From contig CABIVS010000003.1 in NCBI GenBank assembly GCA_902362375.1, forward strand, positions 35,240-99,239: a stretch of DNA of 64,000 nt. The letters run 5' to 3'. This DNA comes from Bacteroidaceae bacterium. Lineage in GTDB: Bacteria > Bacteroidota > Bacteroidia > Bacteroidales > Bacteroidaceae. The position numbers were made by a program, and so were the translations under genes. Positions 26,298 to 36,306 of this stretch are shown here, piece after piece. How positions within the stretch are numbered: the first letter of the stretch is position 1; each line of letters opens with the position of its first letter. Under the pieces are notes generated by a model that saw nothing but the letters and a program-made list of their open reading frames with translations, was not told the origin of the DNA and did not search any database.

Positions 26298-26319
26298 TCC
26301 GCAAAGTTTTCTACTTCTT

Positions 26320-27519
26320 ATGATTATGAATACTAGACAGAACAGGCTAATCATATTCGCGATTTTGTTATTGACACAAACCCCATTGGGCGCGCAGCTG
26401 CATTCTACTAAAATTGAACTGCCGGAGGATTCTATACCTGTAATCATTGAAGATTCTGTTCCGGCGAAGCGCAGCTTCTTTAAGAAGTTTCTTGATTACT
26501 TCAATGATGCCAATAAGGAAAAAAAGAATAAAAAGTTTGATTTCAGTGTGATAGGCGGTCCTCACTATTCCAGTGATACCAAGTTCGGACTCGGACTGGT
26601 GGCAGCCGGATTATATCGCACCGATCGGATCGATTCGCTTCTTCCTCCCTCCAATGTTTCTCTTTACGGAGATGTGTCAACGGTTGGCTTCTATTTGTTG
26701 GGAGTCCGTGGAAACCATCTGTTCCCGCAAGATAAATACCGGTTGAATTACAATCTGTATTTCTATTCTTTCCCCAGCCTGTATTGGGGACGGGGATATG
26801 ACAATGGAGCCAACTCTAATAATGAAAGCGACTATAAACGTTTTCAAGCACAGGTGAAAGTTGATTTTATGTTCCGGCTGGCAAAGAACTTCTACATCGG
26901 ACCGATGGCCGTATTTGATTATATCGACGGGCGGGACTTTGATAAACCGGAACTATGGGAAGGAATGGCTGCACGGACTACCAATACCAGCCTGGGGCTT
27001 TCCCTCCTTTACGATTCACGTGATTTCCTGACAAATGCATATCATGGCTATTACTTGCGGATAGACCAACGGTTCAGTCCGGCTTTTCTCGGCAATAAAT
27101 ATGCGTTTAGCAGCACAGAACTCACTACCAGCTATTATCAACCGGTATGGAAGGGCGGAGTATTGGCGGGGCAATTCCACACATTGCTTACTTATGGAGA
27201 TACCCCCTGGGGCTTGATGGCAACGCTGGGAAGTTCCTACTCGATGCGTGGATATTACGAAGGACGCTATCGGGACAAGTGTGCTATGGATGCACAGATA
27301 GAACTCCGTCAACACGTTTGGAAGCGGAATGGAGTGGCAGTATGGGCAGGAGCGGGAACGATTTTTCCGCGACTCTCCGAGTTCACTCCGAAACATATTC
27401 TGCCTGATTATGGTTTCGGTTATCGTTGGGAGTTTAAGAAGAGAGTAAATGTACGTTTGGATTTAGGGTTTGGCAAACACCAGACCGGATTTATTTTTAA
27501 CATCAATGAAGCTTTTTAA
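26320..27519 (+). CDS. BamA/TamA-type outer-membrane beta-barrel protein
   Basis: The 399-residue protein has a signal peptide (cleavage around LGAQ, residue 24-27), a short polar linker rich in Lys/Asp, and a C-terminal 16-strand-type barrel without POTRA domains. The stretch MRGYYEGRYRDKCAMDAQIELR resembles the (V)RGF/Y barrel motif of the Omp85/surface antigen family. It may translocate or insert an outer-membrane component. The ATG at 26326 is an equally possible start. Its stop overlaps the start of the next gene by 14 bases, so it is co-translated with a phosphoethanolamine transferase. Confidence 0.82.
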   Translation: MIMNTRQNRLIIFAILLLTQTPLGAQLHSTKIELPEDSIPVIIEDSVPAKRSFFKKFLDYFNDANKEKKNKKFDFSVIGGPHYSSDTKFGLGLVAAGLYRTDRIDSLLPPSNVSLYGDVSTVGFYLLGVRGNHLFPQDKYRLNYNLYFYSFPSLYWGRGYDNGANSNNESDYKRFQAQVKVDFMFRLAKNFYIGPMAVFDYIDGRDFDKPELWEGMAARTTNTSLGLSLLYDSRDFLTNAYHGYYLRIDQRFSPAFLGNKYAFSSTELTTSYYQPVWKGGVLAGQFHTLLTYGDTPWGLMATLGSSYSMRGYYEGRYRDKCAMDAQIELRQHVWKRNGVAVWAGAGTIFPRLSEFTPKHILPDYGFGYRWEFKKRVNVRLDLGFGKHQTGFIFNINEAF

Positions 27520-29209
27520 GAATATAAAGAATTGGTTGGAGAATCAGGAACATCTGTTTTATCTGTTCCTGTTTATCTTGATAGTACCTAATATGGTACT
27601 CTGTTTTACAGAACCTTTACCATTTATGGCAAAAGTCGCCAATGTGTTGTTACCTTTCGGTTGCTATTACCTGTTGATGACTTTGTCGAGGAATTGCGGC
27701 AAGATGCTTTGGATTTTATTCCTGTTTCTGTTCTTCGGAGCCTTTCAGATCGTGCTGCTCTATTTGTTCGGCCAGTCCATTATCGCTGTCGATATGTTTT
27801 TGAATCTGGTTACCACCAATTCGAGTGAAGCCTTGGAACTGCTTGATAACCTCACACCTGCCATTATTGCCGTAATCATACTCTACGTGCCCGCTTTGAT
27901 ATTGGGAACCATTTCAATTGTACGCAAGCGGAAACTCACGGCAGAATTTATCCGCAGAGAACGGAAGAGAGCCTCCATAGTCTTTGGAATCTCCCTCCTT
28001 AGTCTTGTCGGAGCCTATATGCAAGACCCGGGATATGAGTTGAAGTCTGATTTATACCCGCTGAATGTATGCTACAACGTAGGTCTTGCCTTCCAGCGAA
28101 CCGCTTTGACGCAGGATTATCACCGTACATCCAAGGACTTTACTTTTCATGCCCGCCCTACGCATCCGGAAGAAAAACGGGAAGTATACGTAATGGTTGT
28201 AGGAGAAACCTCCCGTGCCCTGAACTGGCAACTGTATGGTTACGAACGTGAAACAAACCCGCTTTTATCCCGGCAACCGGGTCTGATTGCTTTCCCGAAA
28301 GTACTGACAGAGTCGAATACGACACATAAAAGTGTCCCCATGCTGATGTCGGACGCTACTGCTTGCAACTACGACTCTATCTACCATCAGAAAGGAATCA
28401 TCACTGCTTTCAAAGAGGCAGGTTTCCGGACGGCTTTTTTCTCCAACCAACGTTACAACCATTCATTTATTGACTTCTTCGGAATGGAAGCCGATACATA
28501 TGATTTTATAAAAGAAGATTCTGTCAGTTCTTCCTACAATCCTTCTGACGACGAACTTCTGAAATTGGTGGAGCAGGAACTGGCGAAAGGTGCGACGAAA
28601 CAATTCATCGTACTTCACACCTACGGTTCACACTTTAACTATCGCGAACGTTATCCGTCAGAAGATGCTTTCTTTACACCCGATTATCCGGTTGATGCGG
28701 AAAGGAAATACCGGGATAATCTGATAAATGCCTACGATAACTCTATCCGTTATACAGACCGTTTCTTGTCACGGCTTATCCGCATACTGGAAAATCAGCA
28801 GACAGATGCCGCCATGCTCTACACTTCCGATCATGGAGAGGACATTTTCGACGATTCACGTCATCTGTTCCTTCACGCTTCTCCTGTACCTTCTTATTAT
28901 CAGCTTCACGTTCCGTTCCTTATCTGGATGTCTGGCAACTACCGTGAAAGCTATCCCGAACACTGGAGTACCGCCATTGGTAATAAGGATAAGAATATTT
29001 CCTCCAGCAGTTCTTTCTTCCCGACCATGCTGTCTTTAGGTGGAATAGAAACCCCTTACCGGGATGATTCGCAGGCTGTAACAGCTTCGCACTACGTCCT
29101 AAAACCGAGAGTTTATCTGAACGATCACAATGAACCCCGTCCGTTGGATGATTTGGGCATGAAGAAGCAAGACTTCCAGATGCTGGAAAAGAAGGATATT
29201 AAGTATTAG
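27506..29209 (+). CDS. Phosphoethanolamine transferase, EptA-like
   Basis: Inner-membrane enzyme of the alkaline-phosphatase superfamily that moves phosphoethanolamine onto lipid A or another glycan. The 567-residue product has five N-terminal membrane segments (to about residue 180) and a periplasmic sulfatase-like domain. Motifs are GETSRALNWQLYGYERETNP, the Thr in TESNTTHKSVPMLMS (candidate nucleophile) and YTSDHGED. I chose the start at 27506 (MKLFKNI), inside the end of the BamA-like gene; a longer frame to 27470 only reads that gene. The target lipid is unknown. Confidence 0.88.
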   Translation: MKLFKNIKNWLENQEHLFYLFLFILIVPNMVLCFTEPLPFMAKVANVLLPFGCYYLLMTLSRNCGKMLWILFLFLFFGAFQIVLLYLFGQSIIAVDMFLNLVTTNSSEALELLDNLTPAIIAVIILYVPALILGTISIVRKRKLTAEFIRRERKRASIVFGISLLSLVGAYMQDPGYELKSDLYPLNVCYNVGLAFQRTALTQDYHRTSKDFTFHARPTHPEEKREVYVMVVGETSRALNWQLYGYERETNPLLSRQPGLIAFPKVLTESNTTHKSVPMLMSDATACNYDSIYHQKGIITAFKEAGFRTAFFSNQRYNHSFIDFFGMEADTYDFIKEDSVSSSYNPSDDELLKLVEQELAKGATKQFIVLHTYGSHFNYRERYPSEDAFFTPDYPVDAERKYRDNLINAYDNSIRYTDRFLSRLIRILENQQTDAAMLYTSDHGEDIFDDSRHLFLHASPVPSYYQLHVPFLIWMSGNYRESYPEHWSTAIGNKDKNISSSSSFFPTMLSLGGIETPYRDDSQAVTASHYVLKPRVYLNDHNEPRPLDDLGMKKQDFQMLEKKDIKY

Positions 29210-29273
29210 GTATAATACTTAATACTTGATACTTAATATTTATTTATTTTAATTTTTGCATCCAAAAGCGGGA

Positions 29274-29290
29274 TTGGCGTGTTATTTGCC
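29274..29290 (+). promoter_or_regulatory. Sigma-54-like (-24/-12) sequence upstream of cbpA
   Basis: TTGGCGTG-TTAT-TTGCC, with GG and GC exactly 10 bases apart; three mismatches to the full RpoN consensus. It is 33 bases ahead of the ATG. No TGTCAG repeats are seen here. Confidence 0.4.
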
Positions 29291-29322
29291 TTATGATGTA
29301 TGAACGATTAAATTCATAAAAC

Positions 29323-30288
29323 ATGGCCTATATAGATTATTACAAGATTCTTGGAGTAGACAAAAGTGCTTCGCAGAATGATATCAAAAAGGCTTTTCGT
29401 AAGTTGGCCCGGAAATATCATCCTGACTTGAATCCTAATGACCCGAGTGCAAAGGATAAGTTTCAGGAAATCAATGAAGCCAATGAGGTACTAAGTGATC
29501 CGGAGAAACGTAAAAAGTATGACGAGTACGGAGAGCATTGGAAGCATGCCGATGAATTCGAAGCACAGAAACGTGCACAGCAACAAGCCGGAGGCTTTGG
29601 CGGTGCAGGAGGTTTCGGCGGATTCGGTGGTGCGGGGCAGGGTTTCTCCGACGGTAACGGAACCTATTGGTATAGTTCCGATGGAGAGGGATTCTCCGGT
29701 GGCAATGCCAGTGGATTTTCCGATTTCTTCGAATCCATGTTCGGACATCGGGGAGGAAGAGGACAAGGCTCTGCGGGATTCCGCGGACAGGACTTTAATG
29801 CCGAACTTCATCTTTCCCTTCGTGATGCTGCTCAAACGCATAAGCAGATATTGACCGTAAATGGTAAACAGGTACGTATCACTATCCCTGCCGGTGTAGC
29901 CGACGGACAGGTTATTAAACTGAAAGGCTACGGAGCCGAGGGTGTCAACGGAGGACCTGCGGGCGACTTGTACATTACGTTCGTGATAGCTGAAGATCCG
30001 GTGTTCAAACGCTTGGGCGACGATCTGTACGTAGATGTGGAAGTAGACCTTTACTCTGCCGTATTGGGAGGCGAGAAAGTAGTCGACACGCTGGACGGTA
30101 AAGTGAAACTGAAGATAAAACCGGAAACGCAGAACGGTACGAAAGTCCGTCTGAAAGGTAAAGGATTTCCGGTTTATAAGAAGGAAGGACAATTCGGTGA
30201 CTTGATTGTGACCTATTCTGTCAAGATTCCTACGAACTTGACCGACAAACAAAAAGAGTTGTTCCGTCAATTACAGAGTATGAACTAA
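29323..30288 (+). CDS. cbpA: DnaJ-family co-chaperone, CbpA-type
   Basis: J-domain co-chaperone that stimulates DnaK ATPase. The 321-residue protein has a J domain (1-70) with HPD in KYHPDLNP, a Gly/Phe-rich linker (about 80-155), and a two-part C-terminal substrate domain. The DnaJ zinc-finger Cys motifs are absent, so it is the CbpA class rather than DnaJ. The next gene, five bases later, encodes a CbpM-like modulator, as in the classical cbpA-cbpM pair. A sigma-54-like sequence lies just upstream. Confidence 0.93.
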   Translation: MAYIDYYKILGVDKSASQNDIKKAFRKLARKYHPDLNPNDPSAKDKFQEINEANEVLSDPEKRKKYDEYGEHWKHADEFEAQKRAQQQAGGFGGAGGFGGFGGAGQGFSDGNGTYWYSSDGEGFSGGNASGFSDFFESMFGHRGGRGQGSAGFRGQDFNAELHLSLRDAAQTHKQILTVNGKQVRITIPAGVADGQVIKLKGYGAEGVNGGPAGDLYITFVIAEDPVFKRLGDDLYVDVEVDLYSAVLGGEKVVDTLDGKVKLKIKPETQNGTKVRLKGKGFPVYKKEGQFGDLIVTYSVKIPTNLTDKQKELFRQLQSMN

Positions 30289-30293
30289 AATGA

Positions 30294-30617
30294 ATGAGTA
30301 CTATGCAGACCGAATTAATAATTGTCAGTGAATACTGTCACAAATGTCATATTGAGCCTTCATTCATCGAAATGTTGGAAGAGGGCGGTTTGATTAACGT
30401 GCATACCGAAGGCGGCGAACATTATCTGCTTTTGTCGGAACTCCCGAACGTGGAACGTTATAGCAGAATGTACTACGACTTATCCATCAATATGGAAGGT
30501 ATCGATGCCATTCATCATTTGTTGGAAAGGATGGAAGATATGAGGCACGAAATGAGTTCGCTTCGCAAACAACTTTTGCTGTATCGGGAACGGGAAATAG
30601 AAGATATGGACTGGTAA
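30294..30617 (+). CDS. cbpM: Chaperone modulator CbpM
   Basis: CbpM binds the J domain of CbpA and restrains its activity. The 107-residue product has a MerR-like N-terminal fold (ELIIVSEYCHKCHIEPSFIEMLEEGGLI) and a C-terminal helix with Leu/Arg heptads (ERMEDMRHEMSSLRKQLLLY). A start at 30294 follows the cbpA stop by five bases; an ATG at 30290 is out of frame. Two terminator hairpins follow. Confidence 0.88.
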   Translation: MSTMQTELIIVSEYCHKCHIEPSFIEMLEEGGLINVHTEGGEHYLLLSELPNVERYSRMYYDLSINMEGIDAIHHLLERMEDMRHEMSSLRKQLLLYREREIEDMDW

Positions 30618-30624
30618 AAAAACA

Positions 30625-30706
30625 GAGCCTCTGTTTGATTCGAACAGAGGCTCTATTTATAGTAAACGGAGGCTCTGATTCATTCAATCAGAGCCTCCGT
30701 TTTTTC
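30625..30706. terminator. Double hairpin, bidirectional terminator
   Basis: Hairpin 1: AGAGCCTCTGTT / AACAGAGGCTCT (30625-30655). Hairpin 2: AACGGAGGCTCTGATT / AATCAGAGCCTCCGTT (30665-30701) with a T-run. Both contain GAGGCTCT, so alternative pairing between them is possible. It lies between convergent genes. Confidence 0.85.
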
Positions 30707-30726
30707 AGGACGTTTATACTGTTATT

Positions 30727-31200
30727 TTATAATACAATATACGCACAAATCTCTTCCAGATAGCGTGTGTCGATAGTGTCGAAGCTATCCAATGTATCAC
30801 TGTCGATATCCAGCACCCCGACAACTTTGCCCTGCTTGAGGATCGGTACTACTATTTCCGATTTCGAGTCCGAACTACAGGCTATGTGTCCGGGAAACTG
30901 TTCTACATCAGGAACAATCAGTGTGCGGGCTTCTTTCCAGGCAGTTCCGCAAACTCCTCTGCCAAAGCGGATGCGAGTGCAGGCAATGGGGCCTTGAAAC
31001 GGACCCAGTACGAGTTCTTCCCCTTTCACAAGGTAAAAGCCTACCCAGAAGAAACCGAAAGTCTGCTTTAAGGCTGCTGCCATATTGGCAAGATTGGCAA
31101 TGAGATCCGCTTCCGTACTTACCAAAGAATGCAGTTGCGGAAGTAACTCCCGGTACTTTTCTTCCTTGCTTCCTGTGTGGATGATTAAATTTTCTGCCAT
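30727..31200 (-). CDS. Free methionine-(R)-sulfoxide reductase (GAF domain)
   Basis: Cytoplasmic GAF-fold enzyme (fRMsr) that reduces free Met-R-sulfoxide. The 157-residue length is typical. Three Cys occur in the spacing seen for active fRMsr: ACTRIRFGRGVCG (10 apart) and then HIACSSDS (24 further). It starts seven bases after the end of the giant DUF4132 gene, so it is the last gene of the rhomboid operon. Whether it works with its neighbours is unknown. Confidence 0.9.
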   Translation of the reverse strand: MAENLIIHTGSKEEKYRELLPQLHSLVSTEADLIANLANMAAALKQTFGFFWVGFYLVKGEELVLGPFQGPIACTRIRFGRGVCGTAWKEARTLIVPDVEQFPGHIACSSDSKSEIVVPILKQGKVVGVLDIDSDTLDSFDTIDTRYLEEICAYIVL

Positions 31201-31207
31201 CTCTTTA

Positions 31208-34200
31208 CTATTTGATTTGGTTCAGGATGCTGGGATCTTTTATTTTATCGTCTTCTGCAAAGAAGATAATCTTAGTCAGTATCTCGGCAGTCTTCGGATC
31301 TTCATCTACGAAAGGCAGGAACAGGCGTCCGCGATTCTGTGAATGTACCGGAAGAACGGCTATCTGTGCACCACCTTCCTGATGGATCACACCGCTGCCC
31401 AGATGAATATTGTACTTACCCAGTTTGCCTTCGATGTGAGCAAAACTTCCTTTTATTGTCACGTTCTTGAAATGGAACAACGGTATCGTCAGTTCCACCA
31501 GTACGCCGCGCATCTCGATGGTAGAGTGGCTGGTTTCCGGGTCAACGCTTCCGGCATGGGCTACGCTCACTGCCAGATCTACATCTCTCATTACTTCGGA
31601 GAAGATGACAGGAGGAATCTCCGAGATTTTCATCAACTTGTAGTCTTTGCGGTTATGGAAGCAGACATATTCCAATGTCGGAGCTTCGATGTCGGCAGGG
31701 GAGAACCAGTCTGCCATGGCATAGATGGTGGCGATGATATTCTCTTTGTAATATATCTTTTGGAGACCATCCTCATAATCGGCTACCCAACGGCGTCCTT
31801 TCAGTACGGCAACCGTTTTCTGTGGTTGAATCTGATTTCCGGCATAACGGCGGGATTGAGTGGCTTCTACTTCTTCCGGAGTCGGAACGTAAAGTTCGCG
31901 GAACACCTGTTTGAAAGGTTGGCGGATTGATTTATCAAACAGGAATTTTTGGTAAGCATGCCAGTCTCCGCTTGTATACAGGTCTGTGGGGTGTGCGATG
32001 CGTAACTCGTCTTTCGGTTTTAACGGGAGGCAAACGGCATTCACTGTAACCAGCAATCCATCGGTGTAGAAGCCTGTCTGTCCGTTGCAGATGAAGACGA
32101 GATGTTTCAATAATGGCCAGATGACAGGATTCTGCATCAGCTTGCGCAATTCGTTTTCTTCAAAACGGGTGCAGTCTTCCATCGCCTGTTCCAGCATGAT
32201 GCGCGAACGGGTGTACTGGTCTTTCAGCTTTTTGTGCACCGCTTTCAGTTCTTCTATATACGGATGCTTTTTCAGTTTGGCAGGCATGCTGTTGAGTTCT
32301 TTGCCGTCTTTGATTTGCTTAATCTCCGATTTGCCTTCCTCGTTGATTTGTACATACACTTCTACGCCGTCTATCTTTTTGGGAGACAGGTAGGGAAGAA
32401 GTTCTTTAATCAGTTCGGTTTCCATGCTCCAGGTCAGGCGGGTAACGTCTCCGTAACCAGAGTTGCGTGCCAGGTTTTGCAGGGCGATGTTTACCGCTTT
32501 CTTTTCGCTTTCCTGCCTTTGAGCACCGAATTCCTTGCTCTCTTTCAGGAATTTCTGCAGGTATTGATAACGAACCAGCAGTTCTTTATCCGGCTTCCGT
32601 CCCAATGGGATGAGGCCGTAGCTCATCAATAAGTCTTTGTTGCGCTTGGCTATTATTTCTTTCTTTATATCTGCCGCCTTCACTGCACCGTTGGTAGCAT
32701 CGGCAAACTTACGGGCACGGGTATGGCTGTTGCTGCATGAAATATATTTAGCGGCATTGTAGACCACCTCGAAGCGTTGCTTGCCAATTGTCTTAAATGC
32801 ATCTTTGAACCAGTCGATGTCAAAAGCACCTTCCTGCAGGTCATCCACGTCGATGGGGGTGTAGCGGGCGATAATCGCTTTCTTCTTGTCGTCACACGTT
32901 TCATTGGTGTGGGCGTGGAAATAATAGGCTGCACTTGTCAGTCCTTTCCAGCCTATTGCCTTTTCGGTCAGTTCAATCCATTGCGGGGCGAACATGGCGG
33001 CTTCTACCAGTCGCTCGTCGCTGATTTCGGCCTGCTTCGCCAGTTTCTTCAGATTCTCGCTGGTGTCCGTAGGCAGGGGATGGCAAGCATGAAGCAAGCT
33101 GCTCAATACACCCCGTTTGGTGCTGCCCCAGTTGTAACTGTCACGTATGAAAGTATCTTTGCCGAATGCTTGCAGAATACGGATAAATGTTTCGGCTCCA
33201 TAGACGTAGCTTAGTTCTTCTGCAAGGGAGGTGACTTGTGTCTCGGAGTCTCCGCGTTTTAATTCGATTTCAAGAATCCGGTCTACCACCTTTTGGGCGA
33301 GGGAACGGAAGAGGGAGAAGTCGATGTTTTTGATATCGGCATATCTTTCTTTTTCCTTGTTGAAACGAACATTGTCGTTCAATACCATGGTGATTGCTTT
33401 AATCTGGCTGGGAGAGCTGGTGCGTCCTATCATTTCACGGTATACTTCCTCTGTCGGGATGATTCCCAGCATCCAGGCACGAGCAAAGTCCGTGGCATGA
33501 AGATAAGAGTCCGTTTCCTCCAGTTCGGGGGTATGCTCCATGTAGTTGGTGAGCTTATAAAGCTGATAGCGCACCGTGAAGTAACGGATAAATAAATCAT
33601 CACTCATGGGCTTTTGAGGCATTTCGAGCCAGAAGTTCACGAATTTGTTGTTATGTATCGGATAAACGACCTGTTTTTCTCCGTATTCCAGTTTGTCCTG
33701 GAGCCATGCATGCTTACTGGTGTACTGGCGGAAAATGTTTTTGGTATTCAGCAAAGGCAACAGTTGGAGTAGCATATTGACAGCCAGTCGTTGATAGACG
33801 GCTTCATCTTTGTACTCGTATGCCAGTGCTTCGATGATATCACTCATCTGTTCATAGTACGGCATCTTGCGGAGGTCTTTCTGCAATCCGCGGTAAGTGA
33901 TGCCGGCATACATACGGTTGACAAGCGGCTCAAAAGTATTACTTGACTTCTGGGCTGCCTTGATGTCTTCTTCATCCTCTTCATCGTAGTCGTCCTTGTC
34001 TTTGGGAGCACCTGTCGATGCAAGCATGAAACTCATCATCAGCAATTTGTCATAGCTTCCTATTTCTTCTTCGTAGAAGGCTTTCCACAATTCCGGGAAT
34101 CCGAGTCCGCTCAATCCTCCGTAGTTGCTCCAGTTTATCAGGACACTGTTACCTATCAGGCGTGCTTCTCCGTACCCATTCTTGAATTCTTCATTCTTGT

Positions 34201-36286
34201 AGGTTTCGATGTATTTGCTTAGTTTCTTGAAAACGAGTTTGGCCCTTCCGAAGCAAATGAATTCGAATGCTTTTTTAACGTTGAATCCTTTGTCCTGGGT
34301 AATTTCCGGCAGATTGACTTCAAGAGACGGATCGTACAGACCGAAACCGTTATCTTTGGTATAATGTTGTGTGACGCTCTCTTCTGTTCCATTGCCAATC
34401 AGAGATTCTATCAATACTTTTTCTTTTGCGTTCGGCTTCTGAATCTCTTTGACTGTCGGAATCAATTCCTGATAGATATCTTGCAGGAATTCTACGTTGT
34501 GTATGGTCTTCATCATGTCCAATCCTGCCAGGCGGCGTTCGGCAACCTTGTCTGTTAGCAAGCGGCGGATGCTGCCGGCTAGCTGTTCTTTGGGCTGTTT
34601 CATCAGCAGATTGATGGCATGGATACGCATTTCACTATATTTGAAGCGCAGCAACTCTTCTACTTTCTGGTTCTGTTCGGGCGATAAGGTCATCTCGGAC
34701 AATGCTTTATATGCTTCTTCACGCACATCTTGCGAACGGTCGCCCAATGATTGCAGTACATATTCTTCCTGTAGCGGACTGGTCGGTGGAGCTAATACGA
34801 CACCGATATAGCCTGCCCGCATATAAGTATCCAGAGAGGGCAGATAGCTGCAAAGGTCGTCTTTCAATGCAGAGTTATTGGTCATCCAGGTGATATATGC
34901 CATCTTGAGAACGATTTCCGAACGGGTGAGCTCTGCGCTTTCCCAAGGGAACACATAAGGAGAATAAATCTCTTTGGCGGAGATGGACTGATAGACTTGC
35001 TTCAGATATTCATAATGGCGGACCGCCTCTTCTTTGCTATCAAAATAGTCGTGGAGTGACGGGACATCTTTGTGTCCTCCGTACCGGCTAAGATAGAGAC
35101 CGGACAGATACAACGGTAAGATAGCCGCTACCACCGACGGTTCCTTATGCCATCTTTCGAAGGCATTTTTGCTGATTCGGTGGTTCATGCCGGAATATTG
35201 TGTACAGCGCAAGAAATAAAGTAACGTCTGTACCTGATATTTAGCACCTTTCTTGATAATTTCCGGCACAAGCGTCTGAATCTCTTCCGTATTATAGAAT
35301 CCGATGCTCCATAAAGCCAGATAGAGTTCGACTGTATCTTTGCTTTGAAGAGCAGCGTGTGCCTGTTTCCGGTCGTTCAGAAAACGATGGATCAGTTCTA
35401 CATATTTATTGGTGATACGTTCGCTGCTGTCTTGTTCTCCAATCCCCGTACTGACTGCAATACCGCGTTTCACGGAAGCAAATCGTTCCAGACCGTTGTC
35501 GCAGATGACCGAGAAAAGATGGAGATAACTTTCGGGACATCCTTCGTCCATCGTTTCCACGATAGCTTGACGGAGCCCTTCCTGTAATTTGGCTGCCAGA
35601 AGTAACTTTCCTTCCAGTTCCAGTAAGGGGCGGTATCCGCTCATTGCGATAGCCTGAAAATGTCCCTGATTGAGGCGGTTGGCGTTATTTTCGCTGGTCA
35701 GCACGCTGTTGAGATGCTTAATGACAGTCTGGTTGCCTTCTGCTATTTGGGCGGCCATCCAGTTCTGGCAGTTCATCGAATCCTTGTATGCTTCTATTTC
35801 TTCCGGAGTGTTTCCTCCGTTCAGTACGGCTTGATCCGTAAATCCGGTGGCGCGCAGTTTCAGAAACTGGGTCAATGCATCTATAACGTGGCCGATATGC
35901 AGAAGAGGATTTGCCGACCGTTGCGACCGGCGCGAGTATCCGTGAGTGTACGGACACCGTGCTTTGAGCTCCAGATAGGTGTGGAACAGGTGGGCGTACT
36001 CGTCTCCCAATAGATAGCGGAGTAGCTTGTTCAACTTACCGTCAAAAAGATTGGCAACGCTTTTAATCTTCTCTTCTTGGATAATATAGATGATGCAAGG
36101 CTCTAATTTATCGCTGTATGCACCATATCGGGTATCCATGTTGAAGTATTGCATGAATACATCCAACAGTGTCATTGTCTCTTTGTCTAAACTGGTTCTC
36201 TTTTTTGTTAACCTTTCAAGGTATGGAGCAATCCGTTTATTTAATGCGTCATTATAAATCAGTCTCATGATTCTTTTCGTTTTCAA
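31208..36286 (-). CDS. Giant DUF4132/DUF5724-type protein, unknown function
   Basis: The 1692-residue protein has no signal peptide, so it is likely cytoplasmic. The middle part has HEAT-like helical repeats (for example VLQSLGDRSQDVREEAYKAL and the next units, around residues 500-620) and an acidic run DYDEEDEED near residue 750. The C-terminal third has the look of DUF4132 (MolR-like) proteins. Family members often occur with MoxR ATPase and VWA genes, but neither is visible here. It follows a 139-residue small protein by 20 bases and precedes fRMsr by seven. The start could be the ATG at 36268. Family names are from memory and should be confirmed with a profile search. Confidence 0.8.
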   Translation of the reverse strand: MKTKRIMRLIYNDALNKRIAPYLERLTKKRTSLDKETMTLLDVFMQYFNMDTRYGAYSDKLEPCIIYIIQEEKIKSVANLFDGKLNKLLRYLLGDEYAHLFHTYLELKARCPYTHGYSRRSQRSANPLLHIGHVIDALTQFLKLRATGFTDQAVLNGGNTPEEIEAYKDSMNCQNWMAAQIAEGNQTVIKHLNSVLTSENNANRLNQGHFQAIAMSGYRPLLELEGKLLLAAKLQEGLRQAIVETMDEGCPESYLHLFSVICDNGLERFASVKRGIAVSTGIGEQDSSERITNKYVELIHRFLNDRKQAHAALQSKDTVELYLALWSIGFYNTEEIQTLVPEIIKKGAKYQVQTLLYFLRCTQYSGMNHRISKNAFERWHKEPSVVAAILPLYLSGLYLSRYGGHKDVPSLHDYFDSKEEAVRHYEYLKQVYQSISAKEIYSPYVFPWESAELTRSEIVLKMAYITWMTNNSALKDDLCSYLPSLDTYMRAGYIGVVLAPPTSPLQEEYVLQSLGDRSQDVREEAYKALSEMTLSPEQNQKVEELLRFKYSEMRIHAINLLMKQPKEQLAGSIRRLLTDKVAERRLAGLDMMKTIHNVEFLQDIYQELIPTVKEIQKPNAKEKVLIESLIGNGTEESVTQHYTKDNGFGLYDPSLEVNLPEITQDKGFNVKKAFEFICFGRAKLVFKKLSKYIETYKNEEFKNGYGEARLIGNSVLINWSNYGGLSGLGFPELWKAFYEEEIGSYDKLLMMSFMLASTGAPKDKDDYDEEDEEDIKAAQKSSNTFEPLVNRMYAGITYRGLQKDLRKMPYYEQMSDIIEALAYEYKDEAVYQRLAVNMLLQLLPLLNTKNIFRQYTSKHAWLQDKLEYGEKQVVYPIHNNKFVNFWLEMPQKPMSDDLFIRYFTVRYQLYKLTNYMEHTPELEETDSYLHATDFARAWMLGIIPTEEVYREMIGRTSSPSQIKAITMVLNDNVRFNKEKERYADIKNIDFSLFRSLAQKVVDRILEIELKRGDSETQVTSLAEELSYVYGAETFIRILQAFGKDTFIRDSYNWGSTKRGVLSSLLHACHPLPTDTSENLKKLAKQAEISDERLVEAAMFAPQWIELTEKAIGWKGLTSAAYYFHAHTNETCDDKKKAIIARYTPIDVDDLQEGAFDIDWFKDAFKTIGKQRFEVVYNAAKYISCSNSHTRARKFADATNGAVKAADIKKEIIAKRNKDLLMSYGLIPLGRKPDKELLVRYQYLQKFLKESKEFGAQRQESEKKAVNIALQNLARNSGYGDVTRLTWSMETELIKELLPYLSPKKIDGVEVYVQINEEGKSEIKQIKDGKELNSMPAKLKKHPYIEELKAVHKKLKDQYTRSRIMLEQAMEDCTRFEENELRKLMQNPVIWPLLKHLVFICNGQTGFYTDGLLVTVNAVCLPLKPKDELRIAHPTDLYTSGDWHAYQKFLFDKSIRQPFKQVFRELYVPTPEEVEATQSRRYAGNQIQPQKTVAVLKGRRWVADYEDGLQKIYYKENIIATIYAMADWFSPADIEAPTLEYVCFHNRKDYKLMKISEIPPVIFSEVMRDVDLAVSVAHAGSVDPETSHSTIEMRGVLVELTIPLFHFKNVTIKGSFAHIEGKLGKYNIHLGSGVIHQEGGAQIAVLPVHSQNRGRLFLPFVDEDPKTAEILTKIIFFAEDDKIKDPSILNQIK

Positions 36287-36306
36287 TGTGTTTTATAGGA
36301 TAATGA

